Of a stretch of 33,989 nucleotides of DNA, positions 7,531-18,944 are shown piece after piece. Below the pieces are notes generated by a model. It saw nothing but the letters and a program-made list of their open reading frames with translations, was not told where the DNA came from and did not search any database. Position numbers and translations under genes: made by a program. Source of the stretch: Blastococcus sp. (GTDB taxonomy: Bacteria; Actinomycetota; Actinomycetes; Mycobacteriales; Geodermatophilaceae); the NCBI GenBank assembly GCA_025465355.1, contig JAODNN010000034.1:1-33989 (forward strand), in the 5' to 3' direction. Every line of letters starts with the position of its first letter. Position 1 is the stretch's first letter.

Positions 7531-8360
7531 CTGCCGTCGGCGGCGATCCGACAGATCTGTGCGAATTCATCGGCGTCCAGGCTGGCCCCGCCGACGAGCG
7601 CACCGTCGATGTCCGGCCCGGCCAGGATCCCGGCCGTACTTGCGGCCTTGACCGACCCTCCGTAGAGGATACGGACGGTGGCAGCCGTCTCCGGGCCGAA
7701 CCGCTCGGCGAGCCGCGCCCGGAGTGCCCCACAGACCTCCTGCGCGTCCTCCGGGGTCGCCACCTCACCGGTGCCGATCGCCCAGACCGGCTCGTACGCG
7801 ATCACGATCCCGTTGCCGTCGCCCGCCCCGACGAGCTGCTCGGCGGTCAGGCCGTCCAGCGCCGCGTCGAGCTGGGTGACGCAGTACGCGACGTGCTCCC
7901 CCGCACGCCGGACCTCCAGCCCCTCCCCCACGCAGAGGATCGGGACCAGCTCGTGCCGCAGGGCCGCCTGCACCTTGCGGGCCACCAGCGCGTCGTCCTC
8001 ACCGTGGATGGCCCGCCGCTCGGAGTGCCCGACGACGACGTACTCGCAGGCCAGCGCGGCGAGCATCGCTCCGCTGATGTCTCCGGTGTAGGCGCCGGAG
8101 TCGTACGGCGAGAGGTCCTGCGCGCCGTAGCCCACCTCGAGCTTGTCGCCGAGCACCAGCGTCTGCACGCTGCGCAACGCGGTGAACGGCGGCAACACCA
8201 CGACCTCGGCGGCCTCGAGCTCGGGCTCCTTGAGGGAGAACACGATCTTCTGCACGTGGCCGATGGCCTCGAGGTGCGTCAGGTTCATCTTCCAGTTGCC
8301 GGCGATGAGCGGCCGCCGCCCCTCGCGACGTGCCGGCGGCGTGCGGTCCCGTCGTGCCAT
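7527..8360 (-). CDS. tpiA: Triose-phosphate isomerase
   Basis: Interconverts dihydroxyacetone phosphate and glyceraldehyde-3-phosphate in glycolysis. 277 aa, slightly longer than the usual 250-260 because of an Arg-rich N-terminal lead ([16 protein letters not shown]). Catalytic residues are all present: Asn22 and Lys24 in GNWKMN, His112 in VVGHSERR, Glu190 in [11 protein letters not shown], and the phosphate-binding LYGGSV near the C-terminus. The ATG at 8360 has GGGAGA upstream. It starts 14 nt after pgk ends, so gap-pgk-tpiA form one transcript. Normal member of the family. Confidence 0.98.
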   Translation of the reverse strand: MARRDRTPPARREGRRPLIAGNWKMNLTHLEAIGHVQKIVFSLKEPELEAAEVVVLPPFTALRSVQTLVLGDKLEVGYGAQDLSPYDSGAYTGDISGAMLAALACEYVVVGHSERRAIHGEDDALVARKVQAALRHELVPILCVGEGLEVRRAGEHVAYCVTQLDAALDGLTAEQLVGAGDGNGIVIAYEPVWAIGTGEVATPEDAQEVCGALRARLAERFGPETAATVRILYGGSVKAASTAGILAGPDIDGALVGGASLDADEFAQICRIAADGS

Positions 8361-8374
8361 GCCTGCTCTCCCGC

Positions 8375-9567
8375 TCAGTTCGCCAGCACCGCGAGGCCCG
8401 GCAGTTCCCGGCCCTCGAGGTACTCCAGCGACGCGCCGCCGCCGGTGCTGATGTGGCCGTAGGCGTCCTCGTCCAGGCCGAGCTGCCGGACGGCGGCCGC
8501 CGAGTCACCGCCACCGACGACGGACAGCCCGTCGACGGCGCCGACCGCGGCGGCCACGCCCCGGGTCCCCTCCTGGAAGGGGGCCAGCTCGAACACGCCC
8601 ATGGGTCCGTTCCAGAACACGGTGCGCGCATCGCCCAGCTCGCGGGCGAACAGCTCGACCGTGCGCGGCCCGACGTCCAGGCCCATCTGGTCATCCGGGA
8701 TGGACTCCGCCGCGACGATGGTCGTCTCGACGTCGGCACTGAACTTGGGGGCACACACCACGTCGACCGGGAGCACGATCTTGTCGCCCGCCTCGGCGAG
8801 CAGCCGGCGGCAGGTGTCGACCTGATCGGTCTCCAGCAGCGAACCTCCGACGCGGTGCCCCTGAGCGGCGAGGAAGGTGAAGCACATGCCGCCACCGATC
8901 AGGAGCCGGTCCACCTTCGGCAGCAGCGCCTCGATGACGGCGAGCTTGTCGCTGACCTTCGAGCCCCCGAGGACCACGACGTAGGGCCGCTCCGGGTCGG
9001 TGGTCAGCCGGGTGAGCACCTCCAGCTCGCGCGCGACGAGCCGGCCGGCGGCGTGCGGCAGCCGCAGGGCGACGTCGTAGACCGAGGCGTGCTTGCGGTG
9101 CACCGCCCCGAACGCGTCGTCGACGTAGAGGTCGGCCAGGGCGGCGAGGCGGTCCGCGAGCTCGCCGCGCTGCGCGTCGTCCTTGGCGGTCTCCGCCGCC
9201 TCGAAGCGGACGTTCTCCAGCAGCAGGACGTCACCGTCCCCCAGCGCCGCCGCCTTCGCACGTGCGTCGTCCCCCGCGACGTCGGCCGCCAGCGGGACCG
9301 GCGTACCCAGCAGCTCGCCCAGGCGCGCCGCCACCGGTGCGAGGGAGTACTGCGGATCCGGTGCGCCCTTCGGACGGCCGAGGTGGGCGGCGACGATCAC
9401 CCGTGCGCCGGCGTCCCGGAGGGCCTGCAGGGTCGGCAGGCTGGCCCGGATCCGGCCGTCGTCGGTGATGGCTCCGGTGCTCTTGTCGAGGGGGACGTTC
9501 AGGTCGGCGCGCAGCAGCACGCGCCGACCTGAGACGCCCTCGCCGAGGAGGTCGTCGACAGAGCGCA

Positions 9568-9568
<1 letters not shown>
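8375..9568 (-). CDS. pgk: Phosphoglycerate kinase
   Basis: Transfers phosphate from 1,3-bisphosphoglycerate to ADP in glycolysis. 397 aa, full length, two Rossmann-like lobes. Motifs: [13 protein letters not shown] (N-terminal substrate-binding signature), [47 protein letters not shown] and the C-terminal nucleotide loop [13 protein letters not shown]. Its ATG (9568-9566) overlaps the gap stop by one base (TGATG), a sign of translational coupling. All key motifs are intact. Confidence 0.98.
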
Positions 9569-10650
<1,082 letters not shown>

Positions 10651-10658
10651 CTATCGGT

Positions 10659-10680
10659 CCCCACGAGACCCGGCGTGGGG
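10659..10680 (-). terminator. Hairpin after whiA
   Basis: CCCCACG (10659-10665) pairs with CGTGGGG (10674-10680) around an 8-nt loop, a perfect 7-bp GC-rich stem 19 nt after the whiA stop. It may end the uvrC-whiA transcript before gap. It also overlaps the region where a gap -35 element would be, so a role at the gap promoter is possible. Confidence 0.45.
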
Positions 10681-10699
10681 TCGCCTCCTGGCGGAGGGC

Positions 10700-11680
10700 C
10701 TACTGCGCGAGCATGTCGTCGGTGACGACGGATTCCGTGTCCGGGATGCCGAGATCCTTGGCCCGCTTGTCGGCCATGGCCAGCAGCCGGCGGATCCGGC
10801 CCGCGACGGCGTCCTTGGTCATCGCCGGATCGGCCCGCTGACCGAGCTCCTCCAGGGAAGCCTGCCCGAACTCCAGCCGCAGCCGGCCGGCCACCAGAAG
10901 GTGCTCGGGAGCGTCGCCAGCCAGGATCTCCAGGGCCCGCTCGACACGGGCGCTGGCGGCCACGGCCGCGCGCGCGGAGCGGCGCAGGTTGGCATCGTCG
11001 AAGTTGGCCAGCCGGTTGGCCGTGGCCCGGACCTCGCGGCGCATGCGCCGCTCCTCCCACGCCAGGACGGCGTCGTGCGCGCCCATCCGGGTGAGCAGCG
11101 CGCTGATCGCGTCGCCGTCCCGCACCACGACGCGGTCGGCGCCGCGGACCTCACGTGCCTTCGCGGCGATGCCCAGCCGGCGGGCTGCTCCGACGAGCGC
11201 CATCGCGGCCTCCGGCCCGGGGCAGGTGACCTCGAGCGACGAGGACCGACCCGGCTCGGTGAGCGAGCCGTGGGCGAGGAACGCCCCGCGCCAGGCGGCC
11301 TCGGCGTCGCTGATGCCACCGGAGACCACCGACGGTGGCAGACCCCGCACGGGACGGCCGCGCTGGTCGACCAGACCGGTCTGCCGTGCCAGGCCCTCGC
11401 CGTGCTTGGCGATCCGGACCAGGTAGCGCACACCCCGCCGGATGTTGCCGCCGGCGAGCACGCTGACGCCGCTCGTGTACCCGTAGACCTCGCTGATGTC
11501 GCGACGCAGCCTGCGCGCAACCGAGCCGGTGTCGAGCTCCGCCTCGATGACCACCCGGCCGCCCACGATGTGCAGGCCGCCGGAGAAGCGCAGCAGCGCG
11601 GTGACCTCCGCCTTGCGCTCGGAGGTCTTCGTGCACTCCACCCTGGAGAGCTCGTCCTTGACCATCGCGGTCATCGCCAT
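10700..11680 (-). CDS. whiA: DNA-binding protein WhiA
   Basis: 326 aa. In sporulating actinobacteria WhiA acts with WhiB to control the switch from growth to division; homologues occur in non-sporulating Gram-positives and affect division. The N-terminus [15 protein letters not shown] is the family signature, followed by a LAGLIDADG-homing-endonuclease-like fold ([29 protein letters not shown]), and a C-terminal helix-turn-helix region in about residues 225-310 ([24 protein letters not shown]). Endonuclease activity is not expected in this family. AAGGGG lies 9 nt before the ATG. It is the last member of the conserved uvrC-rapZ-yvcK-whiA set, 86 nt after yvcK. Confidence 0.97.
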   Translation of the reverse strand: MAMTAMVKDELSRVECTKTSERKAEVTALLRFSGGLHIVGGRVVIEAELDTGSVARRLRRDISEVYGYTSGVSVLAGGNIRRGVRYLVRIAKHGEGLARQTGLVDQRGRPVRGLPPSVVSGGISDAEAAWRGAFLAHGSLTEPGRSSSLEVTCPGPEAAMALVGAARRLGIAAKAREVRGADRVVVRDGDAISALLTRMGAHDAVLAWEERRMRREVRATANRLANFDDANLRRSARAAVAASARVERALEILAGDAPEHLLVAGRLRLEFGQASLEELGQRADPAMTKDAVAGRIRRLLAMADKRAKDLGIPDTESVVTDDMLAQ

Positions 11681-11766
11681 CTACGGCGTCCCCTTCCCCC
11701 TGGAACCGACAGCGCCGCCGTCAGTCGCCGTCAGTTCCGATTCCCGATCGGACACCCGCAACGGGC

Positions 11767-12759
11767 TCACCGCACCCCGACCACAGCGGACAGGGCGGCG
11801 GCGAGACGCACGGGATCGTGCCGTGGTGCCCCGTCGAGCTCGGCCACCGGAGCCAGAACGAGCTCGGCGCCGCACTCACGTACCGCAGACAGGAGACCAC
11901 GGCGGTCAACAACCGATTCAGCATCGGCGATCACGGTGTGCAACGCCACTCCGCCTAAGTGTGCCTGAAGGACACTCAAATGCTCCTCCGGTGAGAACCC
12001 GTCCGTCTCGCCGGGTTGCGGCTCCAGATTAAGCACCACGACCACCTTGGCCTGCGCCGCGGTCAGTGCCGCCCGCAGTTGCGGCACCAGGAGGTGCGGC
12101 AGGACGGACGTGAACCAGGAGCCGGGGCCGAGGGAGACGACGTCGGCCGCCGCGATGGCCTCGAGGACCGCCGGGTTGACCGGAGGGTCCGGCGGTGAGA
12201 GCAGGATTTCGCGCACCCGCCCGGGCGTGGTCGCGATCGCCACTTGGCCGCGGATGGTGCGGGTGCGGGCCGGGTCGTCGGGGTCGGTGCTCTCGACGCG
12301 GGCGAGGAGGTCGAGTGGGACGTCGGCCATCGGGAGCACCCGCCCGCACGCTCCGAGAAGCTCGGCCAGCTCGTCGAGTGCCCGGACGGTGTCGCCGTCG
12401 TGCATCTCGACCAGCGCGGTGAGCATCAGGTTGCCCACCGGGTGCCCGGCGAGCACGCCGGTGCCGCCGAACCGGTGGTGCAGCAGCTTGGCGATCTCCT
12501 GGGTGCGCTCGTCCTGGCCCGCGAGGGCGATCAGCGCCATCCGGAGGTCACCCGGCGGCAGCACCGGCATCTCCCGGCGGATCCGGCCGGAGGACCCGCC
12601 GTCATCGGCGACGGTGACCACCGCGGTGACGTCCGGCGTGATCTGCCGCCAGGCGCCCAGCGCGGCAGCCAGGCCATGTCCGCCGCCGAACGCGACCACC
12701 CGCGGCGGGCGCGCCGGGCCCACTCCCGGGCCCACTCCCGGGCCCTGGTCCGTGCCCAC
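11767..12759 (-). CDS. yvcK: YvcK/CofD-like gluconeogenesis factor
   Basis: 330 aa. YvcK binds UDP-sugars and influences carbon flux and cell shape; the fold resembles CofD, but this gene's rapZ-whiA neighbours mark it as YvcK rather than an F420 enzyme. Motifs are GGGHGLAAAL (about 25-34), TVADDGGSSGRIRRE, PPGDLRMALIALA, GNLMLTALVEMHDGD and SLGPGSWFTSVLPHLL. The extreme N-terminus carries GPGVGPGVGP encoded by a 12-bp tandem repeat. The GTG start shares one base with the rapZ stop (TAGTG). Identification is secure. Confidence 0.95.
   Translation of the reverse strand: MGTDQGPGVGPGVGPARPPRVVAFGGGHGLAAALGAWRQITPDVTAVVTVADDGGSSGRIRREMPVLPPGDLRMALIALAGQDERTQEIAKLLHHRFGGTGVLAGHPVGNLMLTALVEMHDGDTVRALDELAELLGACGRVLPMADVPLDLLARVESTDPDDPARTRTIRGQVAIATTPGRVREILLSPPDPPVNPAVLEAIAAADVVSLGPGSWFTSVLPHLLVPQLRAALTAAQAKVVVVLNLEPQPGETDGFSPEEHLSVLQAHLGGVALHTVIADAESVVDRRGLLSAVRECGAELVLAPVAELDGAPRHDPVRLAAALSAVVGVR
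12721..12744 (-). repeat. 12-bp tandem repeat in the yvcK 5' end
   Basis: CACTCCCGGGCC occurs twice in tandem (12721-12732, 12733-12744), with a partial copy just before. On the coding strand it gives Gly-Pro-Gly-Val repeats near the YvcK N-terminus. Being a multiple of three it would change tail length without a frameshift. Confidence 0.7.
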
Positions 12760-13700
12760 TACTCGCGGCCCAGGTCGCGGTGGCGGGCCGCCGCGGCGAT
12801 GCCGTCGGCGGTGAGCCTGCGGGCGAACTCCTCGGCGATGGCGACGCTGCGGTGTTTCCCGCCGGTGCAGCCCACCGCCAGGGTCAGGTATCGCTTCCCC
12901 TCCCGCCGGTAGCCGGGGATCAGCAGCCGGAGCACATCGGTGTAGCGGTCCAGGAACTCGGCGGCGTCGTCCTGCCCGAGGACGTAGTCGCGCACCTCGG
13001 CGTCCTGCCCGGTCCGGGGGCGCAGCTCCGGGATCCAGTGCGGATTGGGCAGGAAGCGGGCGTCCACGACGAGGTCGGCGTCCAGCGGGAGGCCGTACTT
13101 GAAGCCGAAGCTCATGACCGTCGCGGTCAGTGGCGGCGTCTGGCCCTCCCGCGCGAAGGCGTTCTCGAGGGTGGCTCGCAACTGGTGCACGTTGAGGTCG
13201 CTGGTGTCGACCCAGAGGTCGGCCTCGCCGGCGATGCCGGTCAGCAGGGCGCGCTCCTCGGAGATGCCGTCGATGAGCGTCCCGGAGCCCTGGAGGGGGT
13301 GCTCGCGCCGCACCGATTCGTACCGGCGGACGAGCACGTCCTCGCGGGCGTGCACATAGATCACCCGCGGTCGGTGGCCGGCTTCGGAGAGCACCCGGAT
13401 GGCCTCCTGCAGGTCGCTGGAGAAGGCGCGGCTCCGGACGTCGACGACGGCCGCGAAGCGGCGCAGATCACCGCGGGCGCCGAGCTCGACCATCGGCAGC
13501 AGGAGCGCAGGCGGCAGGTTGTCGACGACGAACCAGCCGAGGTCCTCCAGCACCCGTCCCGCGCTGTTCTTGCCCGCGCCGGAGAGCCCGGTGACGACGA
13601 CGACGTCGAGGGGCTGGGTCTCCGTCGTCGCCGGATCGAGGCCGGGGACGCCGTCACCGTGCGGTCCGCCGTCCCGGCCGAGGTGGGCCTCGATCGTCAC
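12759..13700 (-). CDS. rapZ: RapZ/YvcJ family nucleotide-binding protein
   Basis: 313 aa. The family binds nucleotides, and in E. coli RapZ is an RNA adaptor controlling glmS; the actinobacterial role is not settled. The P-loop reads [13 protein letters not shown] (from about residue 37), with Asn where Ser or Thr normally follows Lys. After it come [62 protein letters not shown] and the C-terminal [17 protein letters not shown], all strong family motifs. The GTG start overlaps the uvrC stop by 4 nt, and the stop overlaps the yvcK start, so the three are translationally linked. Function by homology only. Confidence 0.94.
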   Translation of the reverse strand: MTIEAHLGRDGGPHGDGVPGLDPATTETQPLDVVVVTGLSGAGKNSAGRVLEDLGWFVVDNLPPALLLPMVELGARGDLRRFAAVVDVRSRAFSSDLQEAIRVLSEAGHRPRVIYVHAREDVLVRRYESVRREHPLQGSGTLIDGISEERALLTGIAGEADLWVDTSDLNVHQLRATLENAFAREGQTPPLTATVMSFGFKYGLPLDADLVVDARFLPNPHWIPELRPRTGQDAEVRDYVLGQDDAAEFLDRYTDVLRLLIPGYRREGKRYLTLAVGCTGGKHRSVAIAEEFARRLTADGIAAAARHRDLGRE

Positions 13701-15733
13701 GAGGCGACCCGCCCGACCTCAGGGATGTCCCCGGCGGCGGCGCCTGGCCCGCCCCGCTCGGCGGGACCCTCCGGCGCCAACGTCGACTCCACCACGTCGT
13801 CCTTCACGGAGTCAGCGCCGTCGCCCGGCTCGGCGATCGCGAGCTGCACCGCCTCCGCCGTGCGCCGGCCGATGCCGGGCACGGCCATCAGCTCCTCGAC
13901 GTTCGCCGCCCGAAGGCGCTTGAGCGACCCGAACTGCTTCATCAGTGCCTTCCGCCGCGTCTCCCCGAGACCGGGGACATCGTCCAACAGGGAGACCAGC
14001 ATGCCGGTGGACCGCTTCTGCCGGTGATAGGTGATCGCGAAGCGGTGGGCCTCGTCGCGCACCCGCTGGAGCAGGTACAGCGCCTCGGAGGTGCGCGGGA
14101 GGATCACCGGGTCGCTCTCGCCGGGCAGCCACACCTCCTCCATCCGCTTGGCCAGGCCGCAGACGGCGACGTCCACGATCCCGAGCTCGGCCAGCGAGCG
14201 GCTGGCCGCGGCCACCTGCGGGGCGCCGCCGTCGACCACGAGCAGATTCGGCGGATAGGCGAACCGGCGCGGGCGGCCTTCCTCGGCCGCGACCCCCTGC
14301 TCGTCCTTGCGGTCGGACTCCTCCTTGAGGTGCCGCGCGAACCGGCGCCGCACCACCTCGGCCATCGCGGCGGTGTCGTCGGTTCCGTTCGTGACGGAGA
14401 ACCGGCGGTAGTCGGACTTCTTCGCCAGACCGTCCTCGAAGACGACCATGCTGGCCACCACGTTGGTGCCCTGGACGTGCGAGATGTCGATGCACTCGAT
14501 CCGCAGCGGGGCGTCCTGGAGATCGAGGGCCTCCTGCAGCTCGGACAGCGCGAGCGAGCGAGCGGTCAGATCGCTGGCGCGCTTCACCCGGTGCCGGGCG
14601 AAGGCCTCCTTGGCGTTCCGCTCGACGGTCTCGAGCAGGCTGCGCTTGTCGCCGCGCTGCGGGACCCGCAGCGAGACCTTCCCGCCGCGCAGCTCTTCGA
14701 GCAGCTCGGTGTAGACGTCGGCGTCGTCCGGCAGCTCGGGGACGAGCACCTCCCGGGGCACCGCCTCCCCCGCCTCGCCGACGCCGGTCTGCTCGTCCAC
14801 GCCGCCGTAGACCTGCAGCAGGAACTGCTCGACCAGCTCCCCGGTGGTGACGGCCTCGACCTTGTCCACGATCCAGCCCCGCTGGCCGCGGACGCGACCG
14901 CCGCGCACGTGGAAGACCTGGACGGCCGCCTCCAGCTCGTCCTGCGCGAACGCGACGACGTCGGCGTCCGTGCCGTCGCCGAGGACGACGGCCTGCTTCT
15001 CCAGGGCCCGGCGGAGGGCGCCGAGGTCGTCGCGGAGGCGGGCCGCCTTCTCGTACTCCAGGTTCTCGGCGGCCGCAGCCATCTCGCGCTCGAGGCGCTT
15101 GATCATCGACTCCGTCCTGCCGGCCATGAAGTCGCAGAAGTCGTCGACGATCTCACGGTGCTCATCGGCGCTCACCCGGCCCACGCACGGTGCGGAGCAC
15201 TTGCCGATGTAGCCGAGCAGGCAGGGGCGGCCGATCTGCCCGGCCCGCTTGAACACCCCGTTCGAACAGGTGCGCGCCGGGAAGACGCGGGTCAGGGTGT
15301 CGAGGGTCTCGCGGATCGCCCACGCGTGCGCGTACGGGCCGAAGTAGCGGACGCCCTTGCGCTTGGGCCCGCGCATCACCTGCAGCCGGGGGTACTCCTC
15401 GTTCAGCGTCACGGCCAGCGACGGGTAGCTCTTGTCGTCGCGGTAGCGGACGTTGAACCGCGGGTCGAACTCCTTGATCCAGTTGTACTCGAGCTGGAGG
15501 GCCTCGACCTCGGTGCCGACGACGGTCCAGTCGACGCTCGACGCCGTCGTCACCATCTGCCGGGTGCGGGGGTGCAGGCCCGCGACGTCGGCGAAGTAGC
15601 TGTTCAGCCGTTGCCGGAGACTCTTGGCCTTGCCGACGTAGATGACCCGGCCCGAAGGGTCGCGGAAACGGTAGACCCCGGGCGATTCCGGGATGCTGCC
15701 GACCGCCGGGCGGTACGTCGACGGGTCGGCCAT
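13697..15733 (-). CDS. uvrC: Excinuclease ABC subunit C
   Basis: 678 aa. UvrC makes both incisions around a lesion marked by UvrA/UvrB in nucleotide excision repair. The N-terminal GIY-YIG nuclease is at about 14-92 ([25 protein letters not shown]), a Cys cluster [25 protein letters not shown] follows, then a UVR helix pair near 210-245 ([25 protein letters not shown]). The C-terminal RNase H-like domain has [19 protein letters not shown] and [11 protein letters not shown], and paired helix-hairpin-helix motifs lie near the end ([31 protein letters not shown]), followed by a disordered acidic tail. The ATG at 15733 has no clear Shine-Dalgarno but lies exactly where a leaderless transcript would begin. 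uvrA is about 13 kb away, beyond the Kdp block. Confidence 0.98.
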   Translation of the reverse strand: MADPSTYRPAVGSIPESPGVYRFRDPSGRVIYVGKAKSLRQRLNSYFADVAGLHPRTRQMVTTASSVDWTVVGTEVEALQLEYNWIKEFDPRFNVRYRDDKSYPSLAVTLNEEYPRLQVMRGPKRKGVRYFGPYAHAWAIRETLDTLTRVFPARTCSNGVFKRAGQIGRPCLLGYIGKCSAPCVGRVSADEHREIVDDFCDFMAGRTESMIKRLEREMAAAAENLEYEKAARLRDDLGALRRALEKQAVVLGDGTDADVVAFAQDELEAAVQVFHVRGGRVRGQRGWIVDKVEAVTTGELVEQFLLQVYGGVDEQTGVGEAGEAVPREVLVPELPDDADVYTELLEELRGGKVSLRVPQRGDKRSLLETVERNAKEAFARHRVKRASDLTARSLALSELQEALDLQDAPLRIECIDISHVQGTNVVASMVVFEDGLAKKSDYRRFSVTNGTDDTAAMAEVVRRRFARHLKEESDRKDEQGVAAEEGRPRRFAYPPNLLVVDGGAPQVAAASRSLAELGIVDVAVCGLAKRMEEVWLPGESDPVILPRTSEALYLLQRVRDEAHRFAITYHRQKRSTGMLVSLLDDVPGLGETRRKALMKQFGSLKRLRAANVEELMAVPGIGRRTAEAVQLAIAEPGDGADSVKDDVVESTLAPEGPAERGGPGAAAGDIPEVGRVAS

Positions 15734-15739
15734 GGGTCC

Positions 15740-15745
15740 AGGTTA
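15740..15745 (-). promoter_or_regulatory. Candidate -10 element for leaderless uvrC mRNA
   Basis: TAACCT on the - strand occupies -12 to -7 relative to the A of the uvrC ATG at 15733, exactly the geometry of a leaderless actinobacterial promoter. No convincing -35 and no Shine-Dalgarno site are present, which fits the same reading. Confidence 0.5.
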
Positions 15746-15763
15746 GGTGGGTGGTGCGACAGA

Positions 15764-15792
15764 CCGGAGGCGGCTCCGGACGTCATGTCCGG
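15764..15792 (-). terminator. Two mutually exclusive hairpins between kdpC and uvrC
   Basis: CCGGAG (15764-15769) pairs with CTCCGG (15774-15779), 4-nt loop. CCGGAC (15776-15781) pairs with GTCCGG (15787-15792), 5-nt loop. The two stems share 15776-15779, so only one can form at a time. This could terminate the kdp transcript before uvrC or act as a switch. No T-run. Confidence 0.45.
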
Positions 15793-15855
15793 TTGGCGGG
15801 CCTCGTACGCAGCCGGCGCCTCCCCTGCCTGGTCGGCGAGGCACGGCGCCGCCGT

Positions 15856-16755
15856 CTACCGGGTCGCCGTGTAGGGGTACTGCTGGTCGAGCGCCAGGTT
15901 GAGCCGCAGGACGTTCACCCGCGGCTCCCCCAAGAATCCGAGATCACGCCCCGTCCGGTATCTCGCGACCAGCGCCTCGAGCTGCGCGACGGGGATGCCG
16001 CGGGTCTTCGCGACGCGTGCCTCCTGGATCGTGGCGTAGGCGGGGCTGATCTCCGGGTCGAGCCCCGAGGCGGACGCGGTCACGGCGTCCGCGGGGACGG
16101 CCGGGCGCGCCGGCGCACTGCCCTGGATGGGCACGACCTGTCCCTTCGAGTAGTCCGCGCCGAAGCGGGCGCATTCGACGGCAACGCCCCGGTAGGTGGC
16201 GAGGAACGGGTGCGCCGGGCACGCCTGATCGAGGCTGACGACGCGGGTGACCGTGCCCGAGTAGCCCGGGCCGGACCAGAACACCGCGAGCACCGCGCCG
16301 ACGCCGTCCGGCGTGCAGAACGGCCGGGCGCCGTCGACCCCGTCGAGCCGGCCGACCGCCAGGCTCCGGGCGCACACCTGCGTCAGCAGGCTCTGCTTGC
16401 CCGTGCTGGCCTTGTCCGCCGGGTCGGGCAACGTGTCCACGATCGACTCCGGCCCCAGGTTGCTGGCGCTCGTGGCGGTCGGGTCGTAGCCGGCGCCGGC
16501 GGCCGACGGCCGCGACTGGAAGTACTGCGGCAGCGGCTTGCCGTCGGCGTCGGTGAAGCCCTGCCCGATGAGCCGTGAACCGACCACCTGGCCGTGCAGC
16601 GTGAGCAGCGAGCCGTTCGCGCGGGTCTGCAGGCCGGGCAGCTGCGCGATGCCGAAGACGACGAGCGGGTAGCCGATGCCGACGATCACGGTGAGCAGCA
16701 GCAGGATCCGCAGCGCCGCCACGGCGTTGCGCAGGTAGCTGGCGACAGCATTCAT
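15856..16755 (-). CDS. kdpC: Potassium-transporting ATPase subunit C with large extra domain
   Basis: 299 aa, about 100 longer than the common 190-200 aa KdpC. KdpC is a single-pass subunit that stabilises the KdpFABC K+ pump, with its main domain outside the membrane. Residues 15-37 form the membrane anchor; LIGQGFTDADGKPLPQYFQSRPSAAGAGYDP and, near the end, VTASASGLDPEISPAYATIQ are the family motifs. Between them, about residues 120-215, lies an insertion containing four cysteines (Cys128, 147, 179, 195), which could form two disulfides on the outer side. It starts 5 nt after kdpB. The core call is secure; the role of the insertion is unknown, and other actinobacteria may share it. Confidence 0.95.
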   Translation of the reverse strand: MNAVASYLRNAVAALRILLLLTVIVGIGYPLVVFGIAQLPGLQTRANGSLLTLHGQVVGSRLIGQGFTDADGKPLPQYFQSRPSAAGAGYDPTATSASNLGPESIVDTLPDPADKASTGKQSLLTQVCARSLAVGRLDGVDGARPFCTPDGVGAVLAVFWSGPGYSGTVTRVVSLDQACPAHPFLATYRGVAVECARFGADYSKGQVVPIQGSAPARPAVPADAVTASASGLDPEISPAYATIQEARVAKTRGIPVAQLEALVARYRTGRDLGFLGEPRVNVLRLNLALDQQYPYTATR

Positions 16756-16760
16756 GGGGT

Positions 16761-18944
16761 TCAGCCGATTCCCGGGACGAACTGGATGACGAGGTCGATG
16801 ACCTTGATGCCGAGGAAGGGCAGGACGAGGCCGCCCACGCCGTAGATCAGGAGGTTGCGGCGCAGCATCGCGCTGGCGCTGGAGGGTGTGTAGCGGATGC
16901 CACGCAGGGCGAGCGGGATCAGCGCGACGATGATGATCGCGTTGAAGATCACCGCGGACAGGATGGCCGACTCCGGCGAGTGCAGCCGCATGATGTTCAG
17001 CTTGTTCAGCCCGGGATACACCGCGGCGAACATGGCCGGGATGATCGCGAAGTACTTGGCCACGTCGTTGGCGATGGAGAAGGTGGTCAGGGCGCCGCGG
17101 GTGATCAGCAGCTGCTTGCCGATCTCCACGATCTCGATCAGCTTGGTCGGATCGGAGTCGAGGTCGACCATGTTGCCCGCTTCCTTGGCCGCCGAGGTGC
17201 CGGTGTTCATGGCCACCCCGACGTCGGCCTGAGCGAGGGCCGGCGCATCGTTGGTGCCGTCGCCGGTCATCGCGACGAGCTTGCCGCCCTCCTGCTCGCG
17301 CCTGATGAGAGCCATCTTGTCCTCGGGCTTCGCCTCGGCGAGGAAGTCATCGACGCCCGCCTCGTCCGCGATCGCCTTCGCGGTGAGCGGGTTGTCGCCG
17401 GTGATCATCACCGTCCGGATGCCCATCCGTCGCAGCGCGTCGAACCGTTCCCGCATGCCCCGCTTGACGACGTCCTTGAGCTGGATGACGCCAAGGACCC
17501 GGGGTGCCGCCGTGCCCCGCCGCTCGGCGACGAGCAGCGGCGTGCCGCCCGCCCCGCTGATGCCGTCGACGATCTCCCCGGTCAGCGGCGGGACCTCTCC
17601 GCCGCCGCTCCTGACCCAGGTCATCACGGCGCCCGCCGCCCCCTTGCGGATCTGGCGCTCCGCGTCGTCCCCCTCTGCCGTGAGGTCCACGCCGCTCATG
17701 CGGGTCTGGGCCGAGAAGTGCACGAACGTCGCATGCGTCAGCTCGCCCCGCGCACGCTCCCGAAGCCCGTAGCGCTGCTTGGCGAGCACGACGACCGACC
17801 GCCCCTCCGGCGTCTCGTCGGCCAGCGAGGACAACTGTGCGGCGTCGGCCAGCTCCGGAACCGCGACCTGGCCGACGGGCAGCAGGTCGGTGGCCTGCCG
17901 GTTGCCGAGGGTGACCGTGCCGGTCTTGTCGAGCAGCAGGGTGTCGACGTCGCCGGCCGCCTCGACAGCGCGGCCGCTCATCGCCAGCACGTTGCGCTGC
18001 ACCAGTCGGTCCATGCCGGCGATGCCGATCGCGGAGAGCAGGGCACCGATCGTCGTCGGGATGAGGCAGACCAGCAGGGAGACGAGCACGATGCCCGTGA
18101 TGCCGTTCCGGTCCAGCGCCGCGGTATCGGGGATTCCGGGCTGCTGCGCCTTGGAGAAGATCGCCAGCGGCTGCAGGGTCACCGTCGCCAGCAGGAAGAT
18201 GATCGTCAGCGACGCGAGCAGGATGTTCAGCGCTATCTCGTTCGGCGTCTTCTGCCGGCTGGCCCCCTCGACCAGAGCGATCATCCGGTCGATGAAGCTC
18301 TGGCCCGGCTTCTGCGTGATCTGGACGACGATCCGGTCGGACAGCACCCGCGTGCCGCCCGTGACGGAGCTGCGGTCACCGCCGCTCTCCCGGATCACCG
18401 GCGCGCTCTCGCCGGTGATGGCCGACTCGTCGACGCTGGCGATGCCATCGATGACGTCACCGTCCCCGGGGATCACGTCGCCGGCCTCGCAGACGATGAC
18501 GTCGCCCTGCCGCAGTTGCGGCGCGGGCACCGCCTCCTCAGGCCCGGACCAGTCGTCGCGGTCGACCAGGCGCCGAGCGACCGTGTCGGTCTTGGCTCGG
18601 CGCAACGCATCGGCCTGCGCCTTGCCGCGTCCTTCGGCGACCGCCTCGGCGAGGTTGGCGAACAGCACGGTGAGCCACAGCCAGACGACGATCAGCCACG
18701 CGAAGACCGAGGGCTGGAGGACGGCGATCACCGTGGTGAACGCAGCCCCGATCTCGACGATGAACATGACCGGGTTGCGCCACAGCGTGCCCGGGTTCAG
18801 CTTGCGGAGCGCGTCCGGCGTGGAGGTCCACAGCATCTTCGGGTCGAGCAGGCCGCCCTCGACGCGCCGCTGCGCGGCCGAGGAGGCGGGGCGCGGCTCG
18901 GCCGGCCCGCCCGGTGACGGCCAGAGGGTGGTGGTGGCAGACAT
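16761..18944 (-). CDS. kdpB: Potassium-transporting P-type ATPase subunit B
   Basis: 727 aa, the ATP-hydrolysing subunit of the Kdp pump. The phosphorylated Asp339 is in [10 protein letters not shown]; other motifs are ITGES (actuator domain; its Ser is the inhibitory phosphorylation site in E. coli KdpB), [11 protein letters not shown] (nucleotide domain), [31 protein letters not shown] and [24 protein letters not shown]. Hydrophobic helices occur near 60-100, 245-310 and in the C-terminal 120 residues. It is about 45 residues longer than the E. coli protein, mostly at the N-terminus. The ATG at 18944 overlaps the kdpA TGA by one base, so it is coupled to kdpA. Confidence 0.98.
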   Translation of the reverse strand: MSATTTLWPSPGGPAEPRPASSAAQRRVEGGLLDPKMLWTSTPDALRKLNPGTLWRNPVMFIVEIGAAFTTVIAVLQPSVFAWLIVVWLWLTVLFANLAEAVAEGRGKAQADALRRAKTDTVARRLVDRDDWSGPEEAVPAPQLRQGDVIVCEAGDVIPGDGDVIDGIASVDESAITGESAPVIRESGGDRSSVTGGTRVLSDRIVVQITQKPGQSFIDRMIALVEGASRQKTPNEIALNILLASLTIIFLLATVTLQPLAIFSKAQQPGIPDTAALDRNGITGIVLVSLLVCLIPTTIGALLSAIGIAGMDRLVQRNVLAMSGRAVEAAGDVDTLLLDKTGTVTLGNRQATDLLPVGQVAVPELADAAQLSSLADETPEGRSVVVLAKQRYGLRERARGELTHATFVHFSAQTRMSGVDLTAEGDDAERQIRKGAAGAVMTWVRSGGGEVPPLTGEIVDGISGAGGTPLLVAERRGTAAPRVLGVIQLKDVVKRGMRERFDALRRMGIRTVMITGDNPLTAKAIADEAGVDDFLAEAKPEDKMALIRREQEGGKLVAMTGDGTNDAPALAQADVGVAMNTGTSAAKEAGNMVDLDSDPTKLIEIVEIGKQLLITRGALTTFSIANDVAKYFAIIPAMFAAVYPGLNKLNIMRLHSPESAILSAVIFNAIIIVALIPLALRGIRYTPSSASAMLRRNLLIYGVGGLVLPFLGIKVIDLVIQFVPGIG

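Noticed and set aside
11767-12759. yvcK as a CofD-type F420 biosynthesis enzyme
   Set aside because: The rapZ-yvcK-whiA context and GGGHGLAAAL/ADDGGSSGRIR motifs fit YvcK; no F420 partner genes are nearby.
14024-18917. Long + strand frames opposite uvrC (616 codons) and kdpB (645 codons)
   Set aside because: Antisense to strongly conserved genes, no recognisable motif, explained by GC-driven lack of stops.
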